DNA of 64,000 bases from Bin25 sp965221765 (GCA_965221765.1 OZ244911.1:1364001-1428000), one strand, 5' to 3'. Shown: positions 47,332-55,952, numbered from the stretch's first letter. Numbers and translations are program-made. The notes: generated by a model from the sequence alone, not told the origin.

Positions 47332-47459
47332 TCAAATTATTTGAAAATATTTCTCGATGAATGCAGTACTGAAAAATGGTTAGAATACCAATTATGGGGA
47401 AAAATCGTTCAATGTCCCCGATGTTCTTGTTCTAAACTAGTCTCGAGTAGAAAAAATTA
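47332..47459 (+). pseudogene. IS1595-type transposase, N-terminal remnant
   Basis: The frame reads SNYLKIFLDECSTEKWLEYQ, WGKIVQCPRCSCSKLVSS, then stop. It is the same layout as the intact transposase's start (KTEEYAQKYLEKLRWEDNIRCPRCHSCKV), with the first CxxC of the zinc ribbon kept. All catalytic parts are lost. It belongs to the outer transposon. Confidence 0.7.
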
Positions 47460-47639
47460 AAAATTTTAATGATAATTATGAAAATCAACGAAAGAGTTTA
47501 TAATGGAAAACTATCAGAATTAATTTCAAATGAAGGGCTTTTTTCCATTCCAGAATCAACTGATAGGCCGATGTTTGAGAATAAACAACCTGATGTTGTT
47601 ATTAAATGGGATTTATGTATTTAGTTATACTACTCAATT

Positions 47640-47795
47640 TCATTTTAAATTATTTTTATGGTTATTAAAAGGCTTTTTAGAAGTTGACATTAATGTTTTC
47701 GCTAAATCTTTAACTTGTAAATGCAATTCTAAAGAAATATTTTCATGGTTTGGTACTTCCTCAGAAGGAAGTTTTTTACCAAGTTGTCTTGTCAT
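47640..47795 (-). CDS. Small ORF at the end of the IS1595 cargo
   Basis: A 51-residue frame starting MTRQLGKKLPSEEVPNHENIS, followed by a helical stretch LELHLQVKDLAKTLM. It begins three bases after the stop of the unknown cargo gene and fills the element up to its left end, so it is likely a real cargo gene or the displaced 3' part of the preceding one. Function unknown. Confidence 0.4.
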   Translation of the reverse strand: MTRQLGKKLPSEEVPNHENISLELHLQVKDLAKTLMSTSKKPFNNHKNNLK

Positions 47796-47797
47796 GA

Positions 47798-48241
47798 TTA
47801 AATATTTTGCTTAAAAGTTTTAACTGCTTTTCCATAAACTATTAATTGTCTGCAAAGTCGTTTTCTTATTTCGATAGTTTGATGTAGTATTGAGTAAGTG
47901 GATTCAGTATGAAGTCGAAACTTCATTGCTCTATAATGCTGAGCACTATCACGTCTATCTTCAATTTCACCAATGTTTTTTCCATTTAAATTAGAAAAGA
48001 AAATAACTTTTTGATCATCCATTTGATGTTCATTTCTTGCTTTTGAGTTATTAACCGCAATATTTGCAGTTAAATTATTGATACCATCATCCTTGTGGAA
48101 AACATGAAAAACTTTGTCATTAATATCTGTTTTATTGGTGTCACCAATGAATATGCTTAAATATTTTGCGTTCCCACCATCAAATAACCCCTTATCTAAA
48201 AAAGCACTCAATATGTTTTCGTTAGACAATTCTTTTTTCAA
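47798..48241 (-). CDS. Unknown cargo protein next to Dam-type methyltransferase
   Basis: A 147-residue protein from TTG 48241 (the TGA of the methyltransferase overlaps TTG). The frame is also open further upstream to 48271. It is acidic then basic (KYLSIFIGDTNKTDINDKVF, SKARNEHQMDDQKVIFFSN, HYRAMKFRLHTESTYSILHQTI). I recognise no family. Its place after a D12-class methyltransferase in a mobile element makes a cognate restriction or accessory role possible, but no nuclease motif is certain. It has no lesion, unlike its neighbour. Confidence 0.55.
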   Translation of the reverse strand: MKKELSNENILSAFLDKGLFDGGNAKYLSIFIGDTNKTDINDKVFHVFHKDDGINNLTANIAVNNSKARNEHQMDDQKVIFFSNLNGKNIGEIEDRRDSAQHYRAMKFRLHTESTYSILHQTIEIRKRLCRQLIVYGKAVKTFKQNI

Positions 48242-49070
48242 CTTTCTCCTTGACCTAAAGTATATGGCCATCCCATTTCGATGATTTTAAAATCGGAATA
48301 CCATTCTCTTATTGGTGTACAATCGTTATAGGACAAAATAAAACCCCTCTTTGTGTTCATGTAATAGTTCTCTGAGTAAATCATGTCTGAATCCTTTGTG
48401 GTGAATTGGAAAATTTCTTTGGGGATAAATACCTTTAAACATTTGACGATCTCCTTCAAGAAAATAAGGTGGATCGCAGTGGTACGATGTTTTGATATTG
48501 TTTTTTCAAAAGAACCTTGTTTTACTTTTAAACGAGGACATCAAAACCGTCTCACTTTTTCAACCAATCTTTTAAACCTTCGATCATCTTTATATATTTT
48601 AGAAATCCATCCTAAAAAAATCCCGGCCCATAGGATAAATTATGATTAAACCAATCATGAGCTGCTAACTCTAAGTTATTTTCAATTAAAACATTGTTGA
48701 TCCAATGTTCTTTTAATCTCGATTTCACTTGATTATAATTTTCTTGGGTTGGATTCCATTTCGATATTCGATCAGCCAATGTGATAGGCATTCTTAATTG
48801 AATTTTCCAATAATTACATAAAATATCAAATAAATCATACCCTTGAACTTTCATGTTTAATGTATTAGCACAAGCTATTTCAACACTTCCACCACCAATA
48901 AACGGCGAAACCAATTGTTGAATACTTGTTGGTATTTGCTCTACAACAAATCCTACCGCTAAACTTTTACCCCCAGCGTATCGAATCGGAAGATTCTGAT
49001 AGCGACCATAGCGGTACTTCCCTTTACTCTTTAAAGCATCAACAAATGAAGTTTTAATGCTTTGATTCAT
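48238..49070 (-). pseudogene. D12-class (Dam-like) adenine methyltransferase, decayed
   Basis: An N6-adenine methyltransferase of the Dam/D12 class. The N-terminus is intact: PIRYAGGKSLA (SAM motif FxGGKxxL-like), SPFIGGGSVEIACANT, GYDLFDILCNYW. The catalytic DPPYFLEGDRQMFK and the C-terminal GFYFVLS plus YNDCTPIREWY occur near 48250-48490 but in shifted frames. Lesions are a T7 run after GPGFF near 48622 (needs one T), an in-frame TGA after KVRRF, and another shift before DPPY. It is the cargo of the IS1595 element and no longer functional as written. Confidence 0.7.
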
Positions 49071-50005
49071 GGTGTAATAAGCTCTTGATAAGACAGTTTT
49101 TTACCAAGGTTTTCAATAATCAATCCAATTTGTTCAATAACCTCTTTTTCACGGATATTGTGTTTCCAAACTAACTCATGGATATAACGTTGTAAGTGCT
49201 TTTGACTCCACCAATGATGAGTACCTTTATAAGCACGTTTCACCTTGGCCCAGAAAGACTCGATTCCATTGGTATGAATCTCCCCATCAACAAATGCTCG
49301 TAGGCTATGACAAACAACACCATATGTTCGATTCAATCCATGATAACATCGGGCTTCATCCGTATAGATCACCGCATCCGATGTCGTCTGTTGATTAATA
49401 AATTCATGGAGGGTTTCTTTGTCTGTATGTTCCACCACTTTGGCGATCACCTGATTAGTTTCTCGGTTCAATGCACCCACTACGGGAAATTTACCCACAC
49501 TCCCTCGTCCTAAATGATAGAACTGCATGCGACGATATTTCGACATATTGGCTCTTTTGCCCCCAATATACGTCTCGTCCACTTCAACCGTTCTTGAAAG
49601 CTGATTCATTGGTTGTTTTGTAGCTTCTCTGATACGATGGAGTAGAAACCAAGCTGATCGTTGTTGTATTCCTAAATACTTCCCAAGTTTTGTCGAAGAA
49701 ATTCCTTTTGGTGTGTTTTTAAATAAGTATAAAGCCATCATCCATTTTCTCAAAGAAATTCTAGACTCTTCCATGATGGTTCCAGTTCTTACACTGAAAT
49801 ATTTTCTACATTGATTACAGAAATAAGGCATTGGTCTTTGATTCTCTAACGGATTCACTTTACAAGAATGACACCTAGGACACCTAATGTTATCTTCCCA
49901 CCTTAATTTTTCCAAATACTTTTGAGCATATTCTTCTGTTTTAAATAAATCAAAAATTTCTATTAAGGAATTAGTTTTACTTTTAGTTAGATCTAAATTA
50001 TTCAT
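49067..50005 (-). CDS. IS1595-family transposase
   Basis: A 312-residue intact transposase of the ISXO2-like DDE type. The N-terminal zinc ribbon has RCPRCHSCKVNP and then YFCNQCRKYFSVRTGT (two CxxC). The core motifs are VDETYIGGKRAN (first Asp), VIYTDEARCYHGL (second Asp), and HTNGIESFWAKVKRAYKGTHHWW (family N/E end, with Glu in NGIESFW). SWQ-like SISLRKWMMALYLF and the HTH-like STKLGKYLGIQQRSAWFLLHRIRE precede it. It is the only IS in this window with a complete transposase and proper ends. Confidence 0.93.
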   Translation of the reverse strand: MNNLDLTKSKTNSLIEIFDLFKTEEYAQKYLEKLRWEDNIRCPRCHSCKVNPLENQRPMPYFCNQCRKYFSVRTGTIMEESRISLRKWMMALYLFKNTPKGISSTKLGKYLGIQQRSAWFLLHRIREATKQPMNQLSRTVEVDETYIGGKRANMSKYRRMQFYHLGRGSVGKFPVVGALNRETNQVIAKVVEHTDKETLHEFINQQTTSDAVIYTDEARCYHGLNRTYGVVCHSLRAFVDGEIHTNGIESFWAKVKRAYKGTHHWWSQKHLQRYIHELVWKHNIREKEVIEQIGLIIENLGKKLSYQELITP

Positions 50006-50072
50006 TTCAAAATTTTACATTAAAAAACATACTATTATTATGCCAAAGTGTATAACTAAATACATAAATCCC

Positions 50073-50080
50073 TATTAAAT
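50073..50080 (+). repeat. Right target duplication TATTAAAT of inner element
   Basis: TATTAAAT follows the right end CCC at 50072 and equals 47600-47607, directly before the left GGG. Deleting the element and one copy restores the coding frame of the interrupted gene. Confidence 0.92.
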
Positions 50081-50259
50081 TAAACCAAGAAGATATAAAC
50101 TATATTGTCATAGAATGTAAAAAAGGTCAAAATAATAGAAATAAAAGAGACTCGATCAGAGATGCACAAAGGTGGGTCAAGGTAAATAATTGTTGCAATC
50201 AAATTGCGTTATGTTACCCAGAAAACATTAAATCTACTGATTTAGGGATAAGCAATGAA

Positions 50260-50970
50260 ATGTTAATGACTAAAATTTCAGAGGACAATGAAAGTGAAAT
50301 TTGGATTAAAGGAGGTATTAAAAATCTAATTGATCTTATTAAAGATTTTAATCTTAGTAATGAAGATGAAATCACAAGCATCATTAATGATGCTATTCTT
50401 ACAGCTTCTCAAAACTTCAACAATGAAACAAATGAAATTTTAAGCGATGTTCTTGAAATAAGCTCCAACAACAATAAGCCAACACTTATTTCTTGTTTGA
50501 TAATTATAAATGCTCTCTTATTGCAGTCTAGACTGAGAAGCTCATCTAAAAAGAAGGAACTAAGAAAAAATTTAAGAACCTTAAATGAATTACAAAATAC
50601 CAATAATGTTATTGGGGAAATACTAATAGATTGGCATGAAATTCAAAAAATAGATTATAGACCTATTATAGATCCTGCAATCAAAATAATAAATAATTTA
50701 CCTACTAATAAATCAATTAATGATGCAGTTAAGATTTTATTGAAATCAGCCATTGACACTCAACTTCTTGTTGTAAATGTTCAATTAGATTATCTAGGTG
50801 GAATTTATCATAAACTTCTTGAAACTGCAAGGCATGATGGTTCTTTTTATACAACCATAGAAGCGTCTATTTTATTATCAACAATTGCTATAAAGAAAGA
50901 ACATACAGAAAAAATAGGGGGGGGGTATTCAAGATTATTGATCCAGCCTGTGGAACGGGAACTCTTTTAA
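50260..50970 (+). pseudogene. Helical segment of the interrupted type IIG-like gene
   Basis: The part of the large nuclease-methyltransferase gene before the G9 tract. The frame is open from 50081 after the inner element, so its apparent start at 50260 is not a real one. It contains a helical, Asn/Lys-rich connector and GGIYHKLLETARHDGSFYTTIEASILLSTIAI, the helix that precedes motif I in N6 methyltransferases. At the G9 tract the frame leaves the protein (GGGYSRLLIQPVERELF-stop). Confidence 0.7.
50917..50925 (+). repeat. G9 switch tract before SAM motif I
   Basis: Nine G residues. The upstream frame is that of 50260 and the downstream frame that of 50988. With ten (or seven) G the protein reads KIGGGVFKIIDPACGTGTLL, placing a canonical motif I two residues after the tract. 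This sequence is in the OFF phase. Slippage here would toggle methylation and cutting. Confidence 0.8.
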
Positions 50971-50987
50971 TTGCATCAGCAAAAAGG

Positions 50988-52241
50988 ATGAATGACTTAT
51001 GTGATGATGTAGATAAGGAAACTTTACATCTTCACGCCATAGAAGATATGATTTATGGTTTAGACATCAATCAACATGCGATACATATAGGAGCCTCAGC
51101 ATTAACGCTGATTCCCCCAAATGTAGATTATAATAAGATGAATTTATTCTGCATGAGTCATGGTATTTCAAATGATGATGTTCATGGTGAGAATGGTGAT
51201 GGATATACAGGTTCTTTGGATTTATTAATTGATAATCCGAAATTAAACTTATTTATGTCTGATTCAGAAAAAATTCATGCAACAGGATTTAAGGAAAAAA
51301 GAATTTCATTAGATAACAGTATTGATTTAGTCATTATGAATCCTCCATATACAAGGAATTCAATAAGGAATGGACATCTAAGTGAAAACATAAAAAGAAG
51401 AATTCAAGCTAAAGAAGTAGAAATAGGAAGAAGAGTCAGCGAATCTAATAGATTGTGGAGAGATGTGATAAATCAATCAAGTATAGCCACGTTCTTTTTT
51501 CCAATGGCCGATGGGTTATTGAACGAACAAAACGGAGTTTTAGCAATGGTGTTGCCCTATACTGCAAACGTTAATACTGCTGGTATTGGATTAAGAAGGT
51601 TATTAACTTTTCCTAATAGATTTATTTTAGAAGCTGTAATCACAAGCCACGATGAAAGAAAAGTAAATTTTTCAGGTAATACTAAAATTCACGAATCTCT
51701 TGTAATTGCAAGGAGACCAACAGAAAAGAATAAAAATAAACCCGCAGCATTTATATCTTTAAAAAGAAATCCTAATAGTATTTTTGAAGCATATGATTTA
51801 GGAAAGGCAATAAATTTGGCATTAGAGGGGGATTATAAAAATTTAAAAGATAAATATGGAACAATAGTATTTAGAGACCAAGACTCGATTAGAAATACAT
51901 ATTGGAATGATGCTGCATTCTATAATACAAATTTGGTTGATTTTTGGAAGAACTTACAGAATAACTGTTCCCTTATAAGACTTGGAGAATTTTCTGAGAT
52001 ATTTCCAAGGAGGAAACGTATGGCTGATGCGTATGAGATAACTGAAACTATGCAAAATAAATACGCTAAATGGTTTCATAAGACGGACGAACAGAATACA
52101 ATGCTTACTGAATATGATATGTATATTTATGCGAAACAAGGTAAAGAAAGAATGGCATTAAATTATTGGGAGTGTAGAAGTAATTTGTTAATATCAAATC
52201 GATTTACAAAAAATCATAAAACACTTGCGATACTCGAATAG
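50988..52241 (+). pseudogene. Methyltransferase core of the type IIG-like gene
   Basis: The frame actually begins at the G9 tract (FKIIDPACGTGTLLIASAKR, motif I). It includes YGLDINQHAIHIGASAL (motif II/III region), LDNSIDLVIMNPPYTRNSIRNG (motif IV of N6-adenine enzymes), and GVLAMVLPYTANVNT. The start of target recognition follows (ISNRF). It ends at 52241 by a frame change at an A6 run, one base out from the last piece. Confidence 0.75.
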
Positions 52242-52668
52242 AAGAATTTTGGGATCTCCATTTACTGCAATTAATCTTAAACCTGAAATAATAGATTTAT
52301 ATGATTTGCAAATAAAAATTCATAAAATCTATAAATCATGGTGTCTTTATTTAAATTCTACATATGCTATATTGGGGTTTTTGAATACAAGAGGAACGGA
52401 TTTGAAATACTCAAAATATTCAAAAAGAGTTCTTAACTCATTGTTAGTTCCAAATCCGTTAAACACAAACATTATTAAATTATCTGAGTGCTTGGATTCA
52501 TTTAAAGAATCAGAATTGAATTCAATGTATGAAATCAACGAATGCCATACAAGAAGAAGCATAGATGAAGCAATTTATGATTTAATACCTAATTTGCCCA
52601 ATCATAATGAGTTGAGAGAATTAATCAATCTTGAGCCAACTGTGCAAAATAGAAGAAATGGACGGTGA
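52225..52668 (+). pseudogene. Target-recognition C-terminus of the type IIG-like gene
   Basis: The last 147 residues, open from about 52213. SNRRILGSPFTAINLKPE and NSTYAILGFLNTRG (the usual ALNS-like block) are typical of the second half of a specificity domain. The stop is at 52668, followed by about 130 bases to the transposon's right end. It joins the core if one A is lost at 52206-52211. Confidence 0.6.
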
Positions 52669-52801
52669 CTATATTATTCTTTGGAGAAATGGTGAAAAAA
52701 CAATAGATGAAAATTTACAAATGCTTTACAAAAGTTGTAATCGATCAGGAAAAGGCTGTGTTCATTCTGAGTAAACAATGCCACTTTGGTATATAATTCC
52801 C

Positions 52802-52809
52802 AATTTAAT
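52802..52809 (+). repeat. Right target duplication AATTTAAT of outer transposon
   Basis: Identical to 47251-47258 and adjacent to the right terminus at 52801. It touches the stop codon of wbqC (52810-52812). Confidence 0.88.
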
Positions 52810-53427
52810 CTAAGCAGATATAATCTTTAACTTGTTAAGAAATGTTAAAGAATCAGGACCTAGATTGAAAAGAAGATCAACAATACTTAAATTAGGGATA
52901 AAACCATATTGATTATCAAAAACTTGATGGTACTGATTTATTGAATATTGGGTTTTATTTTTTGCGTTCAATAAGTATTCGGCAATCCTATGTTGGTATT
53001 TGACGACTTTGATTATTTGATAGCCCAATTCAAAATTTAGGAAATCACAAATGGTTTGAATTAGTTGGATATTAAACTCAAATAAATTGTTGCTTTGACC
53101 TCGGTATAAAGGATAGAGTCTGTCTTCATAATATTCAAAGTAAGGAGAGCTACGATAACAAGTACAAAGTGATTTCCAATGGATTTTTTTCCATGGGATC
53201 TGATTAAAAATTTGGGTCTCTGCATCGGTTCGAATACTATTTTTTTTATTATGAACAATAGGAACCACTAAGGGCAATTTTCCATGGCATCCATAGATAT
53301 AGGTGCGATTTCGAAATGTTTGCTTTTGATATCGCAAATTGCTCGCAAAAAGAATTTGCTTTTGATGAATCAACCAGCTGAAATAGGATATGGGTGGTAA
53401 GTAGGCTGGTATGAGAATGGTTTTCAG
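52810..53427 (-). CDS. WbqC-family protein, non-ATG start
   Basis: A WbqC-like protein of about 205 residues, a family found in polysaccharide loci and next to lepB in Bacteroidota. The frame is open upstream of the TTG at 53373 and contains the family N-terminus (LIPAYLPPISYFSWLIHQ), so the real start is further upstream. No ATG, GTG or TTG occurs in frame there. CTG at 53427 (CTG-AAA-ACC) sits where ATG-AAA would be expected, so the start codon is probably mutated or a rare one is used. Mid-protein motifs: TYIYGCHGKLPLVVPIVH, IPWKKIHWKSLCTCYRSSPYFEYYED. It lies next to lepB. Confidence 0.75.
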   Translation of the reverse strand: MKTILIPAYLPPISYFSWLIHQKQILFASNLRYQKQTFRNRTYIYGCHGKLPLVVPIVHNKKNSIRTDAETQIFNQIPWKKIHWKSLCTCYRSSPYFEYYEDRLYPLYRGQSNNLFEFNIQLIQTICDFLNFELGYQIIKVVKYQHRIAEYLLNAKNKTQYSINQYHQVFDNQYGFIPNLSIVDLLFNLGPDSLTFLNKLKIISA

Positions 53428-53509
53428 GATTCTAAAATTCTAAAAATGATAATGGTCATGTGAAGTGAAATTTTCAACTAAACTTTTTAATCGGTCGATA
53501 TAAACAAGC

Positions 53510-55228
53510 CTAGGTTTTTTCTTTTTGGAGCCATCTTTTCTTTTTTCGTTTCAATACAAAAGCTATGATTTGCCATGATACTATCAAACCAATGAAATAG
53601 GGAAAATAACTTTTGGCTTCCCCTTTTCCAGAAATAGTGGTAAAAACTCGATCCCATCGAATTTTCCAATTTCGCAATCCTTCAGTAAAATTTTCAATAC
53701 TAAACCATATAAATATGGGTTTACCAACAATATGATCTTCAGGCACAAATCCCCAAAATCGACTGTCTTCACTTCGATGGCGGTTATCTCCCATCATCCA
53801 ATAATAATTTTGTTTGAAAGTATATTGATTTGTGTCTTGACCATTGATTCGAAATCCAAAATCTCCTGATTCCAAAGTATTATGTTCATAATCAATGATT
53901 AATTTTTTATAGAGAGATCGATTTTCAGAGGTCAATGTGATGGTAGTTCCCTTTTTAGGGATAATGATGGGACCAAAATAATCTTCATTCCAATCAAAAG
54001 GAATTTTATTAGGAAAAAAAGTGGTATTGGGTCTTTTATCAGGATTGACTTTTTGTTTGATGCTGTCTAACCACTCTGCTCTGGTCAATATTTGAGCTTC
54101 TTCGGGGGTAAGAAAAATTGTTTTAACTCGTTCTAGAATTTCTCTTCCCTGCAATCCAAGCGAGCTCACCAATTGACTTGAAAGTCCCTTTTCTGAAGTG
54201 ACGACTGTAAAATCTGAATAGTTACTACCTGTGGTATAAAGAATTTCGGATTGTAAGGCTTGGAAAGTACTTTGGGTGATATTATCGATTCGGTATGTTC
54301 GATTAAAGTTGCTAATACCATGGTCAATTAAATTTCTTGATGAAACCCCACGGTCACTGAATAATTGATAGGGTAGTTGAATTTTAGCTCGATCGGGTAG
54401 TATATTTTTTTTACCGTCGATATGAACAAAGCCATCGATTATTTCTAAGGTATCTCCAGGTAATGCCACACACCGTTTGACATAATTAGACTTTTTATCC
54501 AAAGGTTTGTTGACTCTTGATTCAGCGATAAAAAATCTTCTTACAGTATCTGCAGGCCAATTAAAAACCACGATATCATTCCGTTTTACCTGTTGTAATC
54601 TAGGTAGCCGGATGTATGGATATTGTGGATATTTAAAGTAAGATCTCTTTTTGATGAGCGGTAGGGTATCATGAACCAACGGGAGTGAAACAGCTGTAGT
54701 GGGTATTCTAGCCCCATAATGAAACTTGCTGACTAATAAAAAATCACCAACAAGCAATGATTTTTCTAAAGAACCTGTCGGAATGATATAGGGTTGTATG
54801 AAATAATTATGGACTATCGTTGCCACCACCACCGCAAAAATGATAGAACTAAAGGTTTCAGCAATCGAAGATCGTTTGGAGCGATCTATGGATTGGACAT
54901 ATTCAATTTTTTTTGAAAAGTTTACCGTGTAGATATAAAGACCAAAAGTGATGAGCCCTAGAAGAAGATCACTGGTTTTGGCTTTACCAAAAACCTTGAG
55001 TGTTTCTATCCACAAAACCCCCAACATGATTAAATTGATTGTTGGTAGAAAAAACAGTATGAACCACCATTTGGGACGGTGAATAATTTTTAGGTGTAGA
55101 ATTAAATTATAAAATGGGATGAGGGCCAAATAAGGATTTTTTCCGGCTACTTTATAAAGTCGAAAAGTGCCCCCGAAGTGAACAATATTCAATAATAAAA
55201 ACAAAAAAATCCATTGAGTAATTGTCAT
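53510..55228 (-). CDS. lepB: Signal peptidase I, long Bacteroidota form
   Basis: A 572-residue signal peptidase I, which removes signal peptides at the outer face of the inner membrane. Two or three N-terminal membrane segments, then the catalytic Ser loop IIPTGSLEKSLLVGDFLLV (Ser near 153) and the Lys in NYVKRCVALPGD (near 251). A large insertion comes next, as usual in the phylum, then GDNRHRSEDSRFWGFVP. A further membrane helix (FIGLIVSWQIIAFVL) closes it. It stands 13 bases from dapB in the same direction. Confidence 0.95.
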   Translation of the reverse strand: MTITQWIFLFLLLNIVHFGGTFRLYKVAGKNPYLALIPFYNLILHLKIIHRPKWWFILFFLPTINLIMLGVLWIETLKVFGKAKTSDLLLGLITFGLYIYTVNFSKKIEYVQSIDRSKRSSIAETFSSIIFAVVVATIVHNYFIQPYIIPTGSLEKSLLVGDFLLVSKFHYGARIPTTAVSLPLVHDTLPLIKKRSYFKYPQYPYIRLPRLQQVKRNDIVVFNWPADTVRRFFIAESRVNKPLDKKSNYVKRCVALPGDTLEIIDGFVHIDGKKNILPDRAKIQLPYQLFSDRGVSSRNLIDHGISNFNRTYRIDNITQSTFQALQSEILYTTGSNYSDFTVVTSEKGLSSQLVSSLGLQGREILERVKTIFLTPEEAQILTRAEWLDSIKQKVNPDKRPNTTFFPNKIPFDWNEDYFGPIIIPKKGTTITLTSENRSLYKKLIIDYEHNTLESGDFGFRINGQDTNQYTFKQNYYWMMGDNRHRSEDSRFWGFVPEDHIVGKPIFIWFSIENFTEGLRNWKIRWDRVFTTISGKGEAKSYFPYFIGLIVSWQIIAFVLKRKKKRWLQKEKT

Positions 55229-55241
55229 CGGTTAATGCGTT

Positions 55242-55952
55242 TTAGTTAGAAAAATCATTTGATAATACATGACTCATCGTAAAAACTCCTTTTTTATGTT
55301 CTATCCATTTTGCAGCAATTAAAGCACCAGTTGCAAAGCCATTTCTATTGTGTGCTTTGTGAATCAAACTCAACGCATCAATTTCGGATTTATAGGTGAT
55401 TTGATGTTCACCAACAATATTTGCCTTTCGATATGATTCAATGTGTAATTCTTGTTCTGAACCTTTTTCTAAGGACCAATTTTTCAATTGGTGGATTTGA
55501 ATCAAATCCTCTGCGAGCGTTAAGGCCGTCCCACTGGGTTTGTCGACTTTTTGTGTATGATGAGTTTCAGATAGGGAAACCTCATAATCATTTAATGGTT
55601 TCATAATATTGGCCAATTTTCGATTCATTTCAAATAGGATATGGACCCCAATACTAAAATTTGAAGCATAGAGAAATCCGCAATCATATTGTTTGGTCAT
55701 CTGAACTACTTTTTTATAATCTTTTAGCCAACCTGTTGATCCACAGACTACATTGAGTTTATGTTGGAAGGCAAATTCAATGTTTTCAACAACGGCCTGT
55801 GGACTGCTAAATACGATGGCCAATGAGGCTTGATCAATGCGACCACGAGAAAAATTCAAATCTTGCACATAAACTATAGGGTAAGGCTTTTGTTGGGCAA
55901 TTTTTTCGATTAGTTGCCCCATTTTACCATATCCAAAAATTGCGATTTTCAA
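55242..55952 (-). CDS. dapB: 4-hydroxy-tetrahydrodipicolinate reductase
   Basis: A 236-residue DapB of the lysine/diaminopimelate pathway. It reduces 4-hydroxy-tetrahydrodipicolinate with NAD(P)H. Nucleotide motif IAIFGYGKMGQLIEK, then VVCGSTGWL, the segment NFSIGVHILFEMN, and the catalytic SLSETHHTQKVDKPSGTALTLA with the double His and Lys. The C-terminus AHNRNGFATGALIAAKW is normal. The first gene of a lepB operon. Confidence 0.95.
   Translation of the reverse strand: MKIAIFGYGKMGQLIEKIAQQKPYPIVYVQDLNFSRGRIDQASLAIVFSSPQAVVENIEFAFQHKLNVVCGSTGWLKDYKKVVQMTKQYDCGFLYASNFSIGVHILFEMNRKLANIMKPLNDYEVSLSETHHTQKVDKPSGTALTLAEDLIQIHQLKNWSLEKGSEQELHIESYRKANIVGEHQITYKSEIDALSLIHKAHNRNGFATGALIAAKWIEHKKGVFTMSHVLSNDFSN

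Larger units (their letters stand above)
47608..50072. mobile_element. IS1595-family element with methyltransferase cargo
   Basis: A complete 2465-bp element. Inverted ends start GGGATTTATGTATTTAGTTA on both sides. The perfect 8-bp target duplication TATTAAAT is at 47600-47607 and 50073-50080. On its minus strand it carries an intact transposase (49067-50005), a decayed Dam-type methyltransferase (48238-49070), an unknown gene (47798-48241) and a 51-residue ORF (47640-47795). The gene order transposase-methyltransferase-unknown runs from right to left in an operon-like array. It interrupts the type IIG-like gene of the outer element. Intact ends and transposase imply a recent insertion. Confidence 0.88.
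47469..52668 (+). pseudogene. Type IIG-like nuclease-methyltransferase, interrupted by IS
   Basis: One gene now in four pieces: 47469-47607, then the inserted element, then 50081-50970, 50988-52241 and 52225-52668. Deleting 47608-50080 joins IK to LNQEDIN in frame. The restored N-terminus has a PD-(D/E)xK-like nuclease site (KQPDVVIK, then YIVIECKKG). Next are a helical region and HDGSFYTTIEASILLS, then motif I DPACGTGTLL (after a G9 switch tract), motif IV VIMNPPYTRNS and a target-recognition C-terminus (ISNRF, SNRRILGSPF). In full it would be about 900 residues, like single-chain type IIG enzymes. Three lesions: the IS, G9 (needs +1), and an A6 near 52206-52211 (needs -1). Confidence 0.75.
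47259..52801. mobile_element. IS1595-like transposon carrying a nuclease-methyltransferase gene
   Basis: The left end reads GGGAATTATATACTCAGTTA and the right end, on the other strand, GGGAATTATATACCAAAGTGG. Thirteen terminal bases are identical and inverted, and perfect 8-bp duplications flank the pair. Inside are a short remnant of an IS1595-type transposase N-terminus (47332-47459) and one very large restriction-modification gene (47469-52668), which is therefore transposon cargo. A second transposon (47608-50072) sits within it, so the ancestral element was about 3.07 kb. It lies between the EEP gene and wbqC and abuts the wbqC stop. Without its own complete transposase it would need one supplied in trans. 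Confidence 0.8.

Noticed and set aside
47530..47814. Plus-strand ORF of 94 codons
   Set aside because: It crosses the left end of the inner IS1595 element and opposes its minus-strand cargo ORFs, so it cannot be an original gene.
48383..48649. Plus-strand ORF of 88 codons
   Set aside because: It is antisense to the decayed D12 methyltransferase, whose DPPY motif is on the other strand.
53487..53772. Short minus-strand ORFs inside lepB
   Set aside because: They lie in other frames of the 3' part of the intact signal peptidase gene.
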